Of a DNA stretch of 59,384 nt, positions 8,841 through 17,705 are shown one piece after another; the stretch's first letter is position 1, and every line of letters begins with the position of its first letter. Both the position numbers and the translations under genes were made by a program. The notes below the pieces were generated by a model. The model searched no databases. It was given only the letters and a program-made list of their open reading frames with translations, and had not been told where the DNA came from. The stretch is from Gemmatimonadota bacterium (lineage in GTDB: Bacteria > Gemmatimonadota > Gemmatimonadetes > Longimicrobiales > Gaopeijiaceae): NCBI GenBank assembly GCA_028874995.1, contig JAPPGM010000064.1, positions 1 to 59,384 of the forward strand. Direction: 5' to 3'.

Positions 8841-11336
8841 ATGAACTACAACTTCACGGAGAGAGTCCGAAAGGTCCTTTCGATGGCCCGCCAGGAGGCC
8901 ATCCGGCTGCAGCACGACTATGTGGGTACCGAACACATCCTGCTCGGCCTCATCCGCGAAGGCGAGGGGGTGGCCGCACACGTGCTCGGCAATCTGAGCG
9001 TGGATCTTGACCGGATCCACGAGCGGGTCGAGGAGTCGGTGCGAAAGGGCAAGGCCACCATCGCGCTGGGCGAACTGCCGTACACGTCGCCGGCGAAGAA
9101 GGTTCTGGAGTTCGCCATGTCGGAGGCCCACGAACTCAATCATTCCTACGTCGGGACCGAGCATCTCCTCCTGGGACTGCTTCGCGAGAGCAAGGGGATC
9201 GCCGCGCAGGTGCTGAACTCGCTCGGCGTGACCATCGACGAGGCGCGCGCCGAGACGCAGAAGGTGCTGGGGTCGGACGTGAGTTCGGGAACGTCCGCCA
9301 GTGGCGGCGGAATCGGCAGCACCGGCAGCCCGGTGCCGAGCCCGGGGCCGGCGCGCGGCGAGAGAAAGTCGAAGACGCCGGCGCTGGACCACTTCTGTCG
9401 CGACCTGACCGGGCTCGCCCGCCAGGGAGAGCTGGATCCCACGATCGGACGCGAGACCGAAATCGAGCGCCTGGTCGAGATCCTCTGCCGCAGGAAAAAG
9501 AACAACCCGGTGCTGATCGGCGAACCGGGTGTCGGGAAGACCGCCATCGTGGAAGGGCTTGCCCAGATGATCGCCCGGGGCGAGGTCACGGAGAGCCTTC
9601 GGGACCACCGGGTCCTCGCGCTCGACATGGCCGCCGTGATCGCCGGCACCAAGTACCGCGGACAGTTCGAGGAGCGCCTCAAGGCGGTCATGAACGAGAT
9701 CTCGACCAACCGCAACGTGGTCCTCTTCATCGATGAACTGCACACGCTGGTCGGTGCAGGAGCTGCCGAAGGGGCGATCGACGCCTCCAACATGCTCAAG
9801 CCGGCGCTGGCGCGGGGCGAACTGCAATGCATCGGCGCCTCCACGCTGAACGAGTACCGCAAGTACGTCGAGAAGGACGGCGCGCTGGAGCGGCGTTTCC
9901 AGCCTGTGATCATCGATCCGCCCACAGTCGACGAGACGATCGCGATCCTGACCGGGCTCAGGGGCCACTACGAGGATCACCACAAGATCACGATCCCGGA
10001 CGACGCGCTGGCCCACGCGTCGCGGCTGGCCGACAGGTACATCACCGATCGTTTCCTGCCCGACAAGGCCATCGACGTGATCGACGAGGCCGGGTCCCGG
10101 GCCCGCATTGCCAGCCAGGTGCCTCCGGCCGAGGTCGAGGAACTGAAGACACAGCTGTCCGGCCTGATCGAAAGCAAGGAGGCCGCGATCCGCGACCAGG
10201 ACTTCGAACGGGCGGCCCAGCTGCGCGACCGGGAGCGGGCGCTGCAGCAGCGCATCCGCGACGAGCAGGAGGCATGGAAGGAGGAGCGCAGGCGCTTCCG
10301 CCCCGAGATCACCGTGGAGGACGTTGCGTTCATCGTCAGCCGCTGGACCGGCGTTCCGGTGACGCGGATCAGGCAGGCCGAGACCGAGCGCCTGGTCAAC
10401 ATGGAGGCCGAGCTTCACAGGCGCGTTGTCGGCCAGGACCAGGCGATCACGGCGATTTCACGGGCGATCCGGCGGAGCCGCGCGGGACTCAAGGATCCGT
10501 ACCGTCCGATCGGCTCCTTCATCTTCTCGGGTCCGACCGGAGTGGGGAAGACCGAGCTCGCCCGCACGCTGGCCGAGTTCCTGTTCGCGGACCGGGAAGC
10601 CCTGATCCGGGTCGACATGAGCGAGTACATGGAGCGCTTCTCGGTGTCGCGTCTCATCGGTGCACCCCCCGGGTACGTGGGCTACGACGATTCGGGAACG
10701 CTCACCAAGGCCGTGCGGCGGCGGCCCTACTCGGTCGTCCTGCTGGACGAGATCGAGAAGGCCCACCCGGATGTCTTCAACATCCTCCTGCAGGTCCTCG
10801 ACGAAGGCCACCTGACCGACAACTACGGGCGCGTGATCGACTTCAAGAACACCGTCCTGATCATGACCTCGAACCTGGGCGCGAGAGACATCGCCAGGGG
10901 TGGTCTCGGTTTCCAGCGGGCCGACGCCCGCTCCGGCTACGAGAACATGCGCGACAAGGTCAACGAGGAGATCAACCGGACCTTCAATCCCGAGTTCCTG
11001 AACCGCGTGGACGACACCATCGTCTTCCATCCGCTGAGCCGCGACGAGATCGGGAAAATCGTGCACATCATGCTCGGGGACCTCCAGGAGCGGCTGGCGC
11101 AGGGAGAGATGTCGCTCAGCCTTACGCCCCGGGCCATCGAGTTCCTGGTCGAGCACGGCTACAACGCGAAGTACGGTGCGCGGCCGTTGAAGAGGGCGAT
11201 ACGCCGTTTCCTGGAGGAACCGCTTTCGGAGAAGCTTCTCATGGCCGAGTTCGGTTCCGGCGATGAGATCGAAGCTGACGTTTCGGAGGACGGAGAGACC
11301 CTTGCCCTCGCGGCGGCCTCTCCGAGCAAGACATGA
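8841..11336 (+). CDS. clpC: ATP-dependent Clp protease ATP-binding subunit ClpC
   Basis: HSP100 unfoldase that feeds substrates to ClpP. Order: duplicated Clp-N repeats (residues ~1-140), a Ser/Gly/Pro-rich linker, AAA-1 with Walker [10 protein letters not shown] (~226) and FIDELH, a UVR-containing middle region (~430-475), AAA-2 with GPTGVGKTE (~563) and LLDEIEKAH, a GGLGFQ loop suited to docking ClpP, and a C-terminal small domain. 831 aa. ATG 8841 has GGAGG about ten bases upstream; an in-frame start at 8799 would add 14 unrelated residues. Its stop overlaps bamA (ATGA). Neighbouring mcsAB marks it as ClpC rather than ClpB or ClpA. Confidence 0.93.
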   Translation: MNYNFTERVRKVLSMARQEAIRLQHDYVGTEHILLGLIREGEGVAAHVLGNLSVDLDRIHERVEESVRKGKATIALGELPYTSPAKKVLEFAMSEAHELNHSYVGTEHLLLGLLRESKGIAAQVLNSLGVTIDEARAETQKVLGSDVSSGTSASGGGIGSTGSPVPSPGPARGERKSKTPALDHFCRDLTGLARQGELDPTIGRETEIERLVEILCRRKKNNPVLIGEPGVGKTAIVEGLAQMIARGEVTESLRDHRVLALDMAAVIAGTKYRGQFEERLKAVMNEISTNRNVVLFIDELHTLVGAGAAEGAIDASNMLKPALARGELQCIGASTLNEYRKYVEKDGALERRFQPVIIDPPTVDETIAILTGLRGHYEDHHKITIPDDALAHASRLADRYITDRFLPDKAIDVIDEAGSRARIASQVPPAEVEELKTQLSGLIESKEAAIRDQDFERAAQLRDRERALQQRIRDEQEAWKEERRRFRPEITVEDVAFIVSRWTGVPVTRIRQAETERLVNMEAELHRRVVGQDQAITAISRAIRRSRAGLKDPYRPIGSFIFSGPTGVGKTELARTLAEFLFADREALIRVDMSEYMERFSVSRLIGAPPGYVGYDDSGTLTKAVRRRPYSVVLLDEIEKAHPDVFNILLQVLDEGHLTDNYGRVIDFKNTVLIMTSNLGARDIARGGLGFQRADARSGYENMRDKVNEEINRTFNPEFLNRVDDTIVFHPLSRDEIGKIVHIMLGDLQERLAQGEMSLSLTPRAIEFLVEHGYNAKYGARPLKRAIRRFLEEPLSEKLLMAEFGSGDEIEADVSEDGETLALAAASPSKT

Positions 11337-13810
11337 TGCGATACATGGCCTCAGGACCCGCACCGGCGGGCAGGTGGGCGCCGGGATCCAGCAGACGGAT
11401 TCCCGCCGGCATTCGTGGATTCCTACGAGGCATCCTGTTGGGGTTGCTGCCGGTCCTGGTCCCGCTCGCGGCCAACGCCCAGAATCCGGCCGGCGGTCTG
11501 GTGCGCATCGATTCGGTGGTTGTGCGCGGTGCCGTGCGGGTGGTGGCGGCGGATGTGATCGGTGCCTCCGGGATCCAGGCCGGGAGCCTCGCCAGTGGGT
11601 TCGACGTCAACCGCGCGGTAAAGAACATATGGGCCACCGGGCAGTACGAAGATCTAGTGGTAAGACTGGACGAATCGACCGGCAGGAACGTCCTGATCCT
11701 GGAAGTCGTCGAGCGGCCCCTCATGCGGCTTGTGCGCATCGTGGGGCTGGAGTCCATCTCCCAGCGCGACGTCATTGAGGACGCCGGACTGGAGGAGGAT
11801 GCGCCCCTGTCGCGCAACGGGATCGCAAGGGCCGAAGGGTTCATCCGCGAAGAGCTGCGCCGCCGCGGGGTGCCCTACGCGCAGATCGAGCCGCGCATTC
11901 AGCCGGTGCCTGGTGACGATGGCAGCGTGGATATCCTGCTGGATGTGGTGGAGGGACAGCGAGTGACCATCGCGGAGGTGGGTTTCGCGGGCAACGAACA
12001 GTTCTCCGACGAAGAACTCCGCGGCGCCATGAACACGAAACCGGAGGGCTTCTTCTGGTTCCGGGCGGGCAACTACGACGACATCGACTTCGAGTTGGAC
12101 CTGGTGGAATCGCTGCCCGATCACTACTACCAGGCCGGATTCCTGGACTTCGAGGTGCTGGGCGACACGCTGATCGTGGACCCCACCACCGGCAAGGCCC
12201 GCATCGAGGTGCACGTCGACGAAGGGGACCAGTACAGGCTCGGGGATTTCCGGATCGACGGTAACACCGCCTTTGAGAGCGACCGGCTACGCCAGCATTT
12301 CACCGACGATTCGGGAGGCATTCTCTCGATCCTGGGACTCGGCGAGGACCGGTCCCGGGGCGTCGGCCGGGTCTTCGACGTCGTAGCCTTCGAGGACGCG
12401 GCGGAGCAGGTGCGACAGCTTTACTACGACGAAGGCTACCTGTTCGCTCAGGTTGAACCCTACTGGGAACGGGCAACGGGGCCTGGGGCCGCACCGTACA
12501 CGGTCAGTGCCGGCTGGCGCATCCTCGAAGGCGACCAGGCGTACGTCAACCGAATCGGCATCGCGGGCAACGACTTTACGTACGATCGGGTGATCCGGGA
12601 GAAGATCTATCTCCTGCCCGGCGACATCTACAGTCAGGCTCTCGTACTGCAGTCCTACCAGAACATCCAGTCGCTGGGCTTCTTCGAGACACCGCTCCCC
12701 TTCCCCGACATCCGCACGACGGAGACGGGCGATGTCGACATCACCTTCAACGTCGAGGAGAAGCAGACCGGTTCGTTGCAGTTCGGAACGGCGGTCGGAG
12801 GCGGCGTGGGACTGTCGGGGTTCCTCGGGTACGACCAGCCGAACCTGTTCGGACAGGCGAAGGCGGGCAGCGTTCGCTGGGACTTCGGGCGCTACATCAA
12901 CAGCTTTACGCTCAGCTTTACCGACCCGGCGCTGTTCCAGTCCACGGTGAGCGGCTCGGTGTCGCTCTTCAACTCGACCGACCGCTTCTATCAGTTCGCC
13001 ACCGGGCGGCGGCGGCGAGCGGGTTTCACGACGCGTTTCGGTTTGCCGATTCCGGGGTCGTTGCGCACGCGGTTCTTCGTCGGCTACTCCCTCTCGCGCA
13101 CCGAGTACGAGTCTTTCCGGAGGTCGGAAGACACCTCGGTCTTCGGATTGCCCCCCGGGTTTCTGAGTTCGCTTCTGCTCGGCATCACCCGGCAGACGCT
13201 GAACCATCCGCTGTTCCCGACTTCGGGATCGAGCCAGACCTGGAACGTCGAGCTGAACGGGGGCCCTCTCGGTGGAGCCGGTGACTTCATCAAGCATACC
13301 GCCGAGGCGCAGTGGATGATCCCCGTCGGACAGGTTGGTGGCGACGGCCCCAACTCGGCAGGCATTCGGTTCGCATTGGGCCTGGGAGCCCAGGGCGGCG
13401 CCCTTTTTGGAGACGCGTCCCGCTTCCCCTTCGAGTCGTTCTGGATGGGAGGGGTGCAGTTCGGCGAAACGCTGAGGGGGTACGACGAGACTACGATCAC
13501 CCCCCGAGGCTACTACCCCGAAAGGGCGGATGGCATCACCCAGGTCGATCGCCTGGGGAATGCGTACTTCTCGGCGACCGCGGAACTGAAGGCGGTACTC
13601 AATTCCAATCTGGCCATGTCCACGTTCTACGATGTCGGCAACCTGTGGCGCGGACCTGGTGATATCAACACCTCCAGGCTCTATCGGGGTGCCGGCTTCG
13701 GGGTCCAGCTCGTGACCCCCTTCGGCCCCATCGGGCTGGACTACGCGTACGGTTTCGACAAGCCCCAGCCGGGGTGGCAATTGCATTTCAAGATGGGTCC
13801 GAATTTCTAG
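11333..13810 (+). CDS. bamA: BamA, outer-membrane protein assembly factor
   Basis: Inserts beta-barrel proteins into the outer membrane. Signal peptide (GFLRGILLGLLPVLVPLAANA then Q), a series of POTRA domains (about residues 55-465) and a C-terminal barrel carrying LRGYDE, the counterpart of the conserved VRGF/Y motif, and a terminal GPNF ending in Phe. 825 aa, typical. It starts at ATGATG overlapping the clpC stop and heads the envelope block: skp, lpxD, lpxC/fabZ and lpxA follow. A repeat copy begins immediately after its stop codon. Confidence 0.95.
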   Translation: MMRYMASGPAPAGRWAPGSSRRIPAGIRGFLRGILLGLLPVLVPLAANAQNPAGGLVRIDSVVVRGAVRVVAADVIGASGIQAGSLASGFDVNRAVKNIWATGQYEDLVVRLDESTGRNVLILEVVERPLMRLVRIVGLESISQRDVIEDAGLEEDAPLSRNGIARAEGFIREELRRRGVPYAQIEPRIQPVPGDDGSVDILLDVVEGQRVTIAEVGFAGNEQFSDEELRGAMNTKPEGFFWFRAGNYDDIDFELDLVESLPDHYYQAGFLDFEVLGDTLIVDPTTGKARIEVHVDEGDQYRLGDFRIDGNTAFESDRLRQHFTDDSGGILSILGLGEDRSRGVGRVFDVVAFEDAAEQVRQLYYDEGYLFAQVEPYWERATGPGAAPYTVSAGWRILEGDQAYVNRIGIAGNDFTYDRVIREKIYLLPGDIYSQALVLQSYQNIQSLGFFETPLPFPDIRTTETGDVDITFNVEEKQTGSLQFGTAVGGGVGLSGFLGYDQPNLFGQAKAGSVRWDFGRYINSFTLSFTDPALFQSTVSGSVSLFNSTDRFYQFATGRRRRAGFTTRFGLPIPGSLRTRFFVGYSLSRTEYESFRRSEDTSVFGLPPGFLSSLLLGITRQTLNHPLFPTSGSSQTWNVELNGGPLGGAGDFIKHTAEAQWMIPVGQVGGDGPNSAGIRFALGLGAQGGALFGDASRFPFESFWMGGVQFGETLRGYDETTITPRGYYPERADGITQVDRLGNAYFSATAELKAVLNSNLAMSTFYDVGNLWRGPGDINTSRLYRGAGFGVQLVTPFGPIGLDYAYGFDKPQPGWQLHFKMGPNF

Positions 13811-13880
13811 TGCAGTCCGTGGACCAGCCCGCACGAGCACCGGGAGTGGCGAGGCGCCGGGCTGGCCAGGCGCGACGAGA
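13811..13880 (+). repeat. Dispersed intergenic repeat, copy 2
   Basis: Begins at the first base after the bamA stop with TGCAGTCCGTGGACCAG, then CGAGCACCGGGAG, GAGGCGCCGGGCTGG and CAGGCGCGACGAG. Its GCGCC...GGCGC segment can fold into a short hairpin. It is homologous to the copies at 2341-2410 (reverse) and 17640-17705. The rest of the gap, to 13988, holds only the skp leader with GGAGG at 13976-13980. Confidence 0.75.
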
Positions 13881-13988
13881 GGGGAAACGAGCGGTTGCCT
13901 GGGGTCCACACTTCAGCGGTATTACAAAGACGCCGTCTCCGCAACCGGCGGGACGGCCTGAGTCCGAATCGAATCGGAGGAGTCGAGA

Positions 13989-14525
13989 GTGATGAGCATT
14001 TCCCGTTTGGGAGCAGCCGCGGCGTTGTCCCTGCTGCTCGTCGGTCCCCTGGCCGCTCAGGGAACCAAGGTGGCCTACGTCCACACTAATACGGTTCTGG
14101 CCGAGTACGGGCCGGCCCAGGACGCCTTTCGGGCGCTCCAGGCAACCACTGCGGGTTACCAGGCCGAGATCGACAACCTCGACGCCGCGTACCAGCAGGC
14201 CGTGGCCGAGTACCAGCAGCAGATGATGACGATGACGGCCGAGGCCCGGCAGGAACGTGAAGCGGAGTTGCAGGCGCAGTTCGCCGCGCGCGAGGCACGA
14301 AGCGTGGAGCTGGGGGAGCTGGCCAACCAGAGGGAGGACGAGGTCTTCGCGCCCATCTTCGAGGCGATCGGAAACGTACTGGAGGAGATCCGGGTGGAGG
14401 GCAACTACGGTATCATCCTGGACACGCGCTCAAACGCGATTCTGGTCGCCGACCCCGCGCTCGATCTCACCCAGCAGGTCCTGGCCCGGCTTCAGGCCAG
14501 CAGCGGGTCCGAAGGCGGTACGTGA
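13989..14525 (+). CDS. skp: Skp/OmpH-family periplasmic chaperone
   Basis: Holds unfolded outer-membrane proteins in the periplasm on their way to BamA. Signal peptide LGAAAALSLLLVGPLAAQ, then the KVAYVHTNTVLAEYGPAQD opening typical of OmpH, a long Gln/Glu/Ala-rich coiled coil (residues ~45-120) forming the tentacle, and a short C-terminal strand region YGIILDTRSNAILVADPALD. 178 aa. GTG 13989 or ATG 13992 may be used; GGAGG lies 8-11 bases upstream. GTGA overlap with lpxD suggests translational coupling, as in the usual bamA-skp-lpxD order. Confidence 0.9.
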   Translation: MMSISRLGAAAALSLLLVGPLAAQGTKVAYVHTNTVLAEYGPAQDAFRALQATTAGYQAEIDNLDAAYQQAVAEYQQQMMTMTAEARQEREAELQAQFAAREARSVELGELANQREDEVFAPIFEAIGNVLEEIRVEGNYGIILDTRSNAILVADPALDLTQQVLARLQASSGSEGGT

Positions 14526-15547
14526 CCCTGTCGGAGGCCGCCGAGGCGACCGGCGGCCGGGTGCTCGGCGACGGGTCCCTGATCTTCAAGCGGATCTCTC
14601 CGGTGCACGACGCGGGACCGGGAGACCTCGCAATGCTCGCCAACCGCCGCTACGCCGCCGACCTGCCCGGGTGCGCGGGCCGCGCCCTTCTCGTCTCGGA
14701 GACGCTGAGTCGGATCGAAGGCGGCCCCGTCGATCGCCTCGTGGTGGAGGACGCGCACGCGGCTCTCATCGACCTGCTCCCCCTGCTCCACCCGGAGCCG
14801 CCCGGGGAGTGCGGCGTGCATCCGACCGCCGTGATCCACGCGGCGGCGACGGTCCCCGAGCGTGCGGATGTGGGCCCCCATGCCGTCATCTGTGCCGGCG
14901 CGATGCTGGGCGACGGTGCGAGGGTCGGTGCGCACTGCGTGGTCGGCGAGGGGGTCGCCATCGGGACCGAGACCGTGCTCCACCCGAACGTCACGGTGTA
15001 CGCCGGTTCGGTCCTGGGGGATCGGGTCGTCGTCCACGCGGGTGCCCGCGTCGGAGTCGACGGCTTCGGGTATGTCACGTCGGGAGGCAGACACCGCAAG
15101 GTGCCCCAGGTGGGCGGCTGCGTGGTCGAGGACGATGTCGAGATCGGCGCGAACTGCACGATTGACCGGGGCTCGATCGGCCGGACCGTAATCGGAGCGG
15201 GATCGAAGCTCGACAACCTCGTCCATGTCGGACACAACGTGACCATCGGCCCGGGGTCGATGCTTGTGGCGCAGGTCGGGGTGGCCGGATCCGTCCGCAC
15301 CGGTGCGGGAGTGGCCATGGGAGGACAGGCCGGAGTTTCGGACCACCTCCGCATCGGCGCCGGGGCGCGGATCGCGGCCCAGGCGGGGGTGATCGGCGAT
15401 GTGGAACCCGGACAGGTGGTCTCGGGGTACCCCGCCCGTGATCACGGGACCTACCTCCGGGCCATGGCGAGTCTGATGAGGCTCCCGGAGCTGGTCCGGC
15501 GCCTGGGACGGCTGGAACGCCGCCTCGGCCTGGAGGACGCCGGCTGA
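14522..15547 (+). CDS. lpxD: LpxD, UDP-3-O-acylglucosamine N-acyltransferase
   Basis: Third step of lipid A synthesis: adds the N-linked acyl chain to UDP-3-O-acyl-GlcN. N-terminal uridine-binding domain (~1-100) with LAMLANRRYA, then a left-handed beta-helix of hexapeptide repeats, the catalytic His in DNLVHVGHNV, and a short C-terminal helix. 341 aa. GTG start overlaps the skp stop by four bases, and its TGA overlaps the next ATG. Confidence 0.93.
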   Translation: MTLSEAAEATGGRVLGDGSLIFKRISPVHDAGPGDLAMLANRRYAADLPGCAGRALLVSETLSRIEGGPVDRLVVEDAHAALIDLLPLLHPEPPGECGVHPTAVIHAAATVPERADVGPHAVICAGAMLGDGARVGAHCVVGEGVAIGTETVLHPNVTVYAGSVLGDRVVVHAGARVGVDGFGYVTSGGRHRKVPQVGGCVVEDDVEIGANCTIDRGSIGRTVIGAGSKLDNLVHVGHNVTIGPGSMLVAQVGVAGSVRTGAGVAMGGQAGVSDHLRIGAGARIAAQAGVIGDVEPGQVVSGYPARDHGTYLRAMASLMRLPELVRRLGRLERRLGLEDAG

Positions 15548-16833
15548 TGGCCGAGCGGAACCAGCACACGATCGCGCGCGAGGTCGCGATCGACGGAATC
15601 GGTGTCCATACGGGGAAACCGACCACGCTTACGATGAAGCCCGCACCCCCGGATACCGGAGTCGTCTTCACCCGCACCGACCTGACCGGGGCACCGCCGA
15701 TTCCGGCGAATCTGGAGCACGTGACGGCGACGGAGCTCGGCACCAATGTGGGTGCCGGAGGCGTGGACGTGCTCACCGTAGAACATCTGCTGGCGGCCCT
15801 GGGGGCTCTCGAGGTGGACAACGTGAAGATCGAGTTGGACGCGCCGGAGGTGCCCATCCTGGATGGGAGCTTCGCCCCCTATGTGAGCGCGATCCGGGAG
15901 GTGGGGAGAGAGGTGCAAAAGGCCGAGGCGATGGTTGTCCAGGTCAGGGAGCCGATCTCGGTCGAGGACGACCAGGGAGCTTCGTACGTGGCCCTGCCCG
16001 ACGATGGCTTCCGCATATCCGCCACGATCGAGTTCGGCCACGTTGCGATCGGTCGCCAGAACGGCGGGTTCGTCATCGATCACCAGCGCTTCGCGCGCGA
16101 CCTCGCTCCCGCCCGCACCTTCGGCTTCCAGGCCGACGCGGCCTCGCTCCGTGCCCGCGGTCTGGCCCGGGGGGCATCACTGGCGAACACCATCGTGCTC
16201 GACGGCGATGGCGTGATGAACGACGGGCTGCGCTACCCCGACGAGTTCCTGCGCCACAAGGTCGGAGACATCGTGGGCGACCTGGCCCTGCTGGGTGGAA
16301 GGTTTCAGGGCTATGTGGTGGCCGAATGTCCCAGCCACCGCGGGAACATCGCTCTGGCCCGCGCGATCCAGGCGGCGAATGACCGTCGGCGCAGAGCGGA
16401 CGGCCTCGACGTCACACGGATCATGGAGGTTCTTCCGCATCGCTATCCGTTCCTCCTCGTCGACCGGGTGGTGGAGTTCGAGCCCGGGAAGCGGATCGTC
16501 GGACTCAAGAACGTGACGATCAACGAACCCTTCTTCCGCGGCCATTTCCCGGATCATCCCATCATGCCCGGTGTGCTGATCATCGAGGCCATGGGGCAGG
16601 TCGGCGGCCTTCTCCTGATGGACTCGGTCGGTGATCCCCGGGACAAGGTCGTCTACTTCATGGCGCTCAACAACGTCAAGTGGCGCAAACCGGTCACTCC
16701 TGGAGACCAGGTTCTCTTCGAGGTCGAGATGGTCAATCTCCGCCGGAGCGTCTGCAAGATGAAGGGGAAGGGGATGGTCGACGGAAAGGTCGTCGCCGAA
16801 GCGGAAATGATGGCCCGGATCGTGGACCGATGA
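15547..16833 (+). CDS. lpxC/fabZ: LpxC-FabZ fusion: UDP-3-O-acyl-GlcNAc deacetylase / 3-hydroxyacyl-ACP dehydratase
   Basis: Residues ~1-285 are LpxC, the zinc deacetylase that commits to lipid A. Zinc/catalytic segments TVEHLLAALGAL, HKVGDIVGDLALL and CPSHRGN are present. Residues ~286-428 are FabZ, with HRYPFLLVDRV and the catalytic-His/Glu stretch FFRGHFPDHPIMPGVLIIEA. A single frame covers both without a stop, so this is a genuine bifunctional protein of the kind known in Bacteroidota. The fusion ties lipid A commitment to hydroxyacyl-ACP use. It overlaps lpxD by one base and lpxA by four. Confidence 0.94.
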   Translation: MAERNQHTIAREVAIDGIGVHTGKPTTLTMKPAPPDTGVVFTRTDLTGAPPIPANLEHVTATELGTNVGAGGVDVLTVEHLLAALGALEVDNVKIELDAPEVPILDGSFAPYVSAIREVGREVQKAEAMVVQVREPISVEDDQGASYVALPDDGFRISATIEFGHVAIGRQNGGFVIDHQRFARDLAPARTFGFQADAASLRARGLARGASLANTIVLDGDGVMNDGLRYPDEFLRHKVGDIVGDLALLGGRFQGYVVAECPSHRGNIALARAIQAANDRRRRADGLDVTRIMEVLPHRYPFLLVDRVVEFEPGKRIVGLKNVTINEPFFRGHFPDHPIMPGVLIIEAMGQVGGLLLMDSVGDPRDKVVYFMALNNVKWRKPVTPGDQVLFEVEMVNLRRSVCKMKGKGMVDGKVVAEAEMMARIVDR

Positions 16834-17639
16834 GCAGCGTACCCACCACGGACCACATGGCGGTGGGCATCCATGACACCGCGATCGTCGACCGGGGTGC
16901 CGAACTGGAGCCCGGCGTGCAGGTCGGCCCCTATGCCATCGTCGGACCCGGCGTGCGGATCGGGGCGAACTCCCATATCGGCCCGCGCGTGCTCATCGAG
17001 AAGGACACCACGGTCGGGAACGGCTGCCGGATCGCCAACGGGGCCGTGCTCGGCACCGATCCGCAGGACCTCAAGTACGAAGGCGAGAGGACGCATCTGG
17101 AAATCGGAGACCGGACGGTCATCCGCGAATTCGCGACCCTAAACCGGGGCACGGCGGCGGTGGGTCGCACCACGGTGGGCTCGGACTGCTTCCTCATGGC
17201 CTACTGCCACATCGCCCACGACTGCGAAATCGGCAACCACGTCATCATCTCCAACGCCACGAACATGGCCGGGCAGGTCTCGATCGAGGACTGGGCCATC
17301 GTGAGCGGCCTGGTCGCCATTCACCAGTTCGTCCGGATCGGCGCGCATGCCTTCGTGGGCGGCGGATCCCGGATCAACCGGGACGTACCCCCGTACTGCA
17401 AGGCCACGGGCAACCCTTCTCCCCGGCTGTACGGGCTCAATACCGTGGGACTGGATCGGCGGGGGTTCTCCCCCGGCGTGCGCAGGTGCCTCAAACGCAC
17501 GTACCGGATCCTGTTCCAGTCCGAATGGAACCTCTCCCAGGCGCTCCGGAAAGTCACCGAAGAGCCCGAGTTGCGTTGTCCGGAGGTGGGATACTTCCTC
17601 GACTTCATTCGCAACAGCGAACGCGGGATCATCTTCTAG
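16830..17639 (+). CDS. lpxA: LpxA, UDP-GlcNAc acyltransferase
   Basis: First step of lipid A synthesis. 269 aa of hexapeptide repeats with the catalytic His in AYCHIAHDCEIGNH, HQFVRIGAHAFVGGGS and a C-terminal helical domain (RRGFSPGVRRCLKRTYRILF). ATG 16830 overlaps the LpxC-FabZ stop (ATGA); an in-frame extension upstream has no homology. The order lpxD-lpxC/fabZ-lpxA is the common one. The nature of the sugar (GlcNAc or GlcNAc3N) cannot be told from sequence alone; see the neighbouring oxidoreductase. Confidence 0.95.
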   Translation: MSSVPTTDHMAVGIHDTAIVDRGAELEPGVQVGPYAIVGPGVRIGANSHIGPRVLIEKDTTVGNGCRIANGAVLGTDPQDLKYEGERTHLEIGDRTVIREFATLNRGTAAVGRTTVGSDCFLMAYCHIAHDCEIGNHVIISNATNMAGQVSIEDWAIVSGLVAIHQFVRIGAHAFVGGGSRINRDVPPYCKATGNPSPRLYGLNTVGLDRRGFSPGVRRCLKRTYRILFQSEWNLSQALRKVTEEPELRCPEVGYFLDFIRNSERGIIF

Positions 17640-17705
17640 CCGCGCGTGGACCGGACCATCCGAGCACCGGGAGCGCTGAGGCACCGGGCCGGCAAGGCGC
17701 CGCGG
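17640..17705 (+). repeat. Dispersed intergenic repeat, copy 3 (enters the next gene)
   Basis: Begins one base after the lpxA stop: GCGTGGACCGGACC, CCGAGCACCGGGAG, GAGGCACCGGGCCGGC, AAGGCGCCGCGGAAACGG. It matches copies 1 and 2. The only usable upstream start codon of the following gene (GTG 17646) lies inside it, so the repeat encodes that protein's first ~20 residues. Confidence 0.75.

Noticed and set aside
8757-10418. 553-codon frame on the minus strand
   Set aside because: Fully antisense to clpC, which has all motifs of the family.
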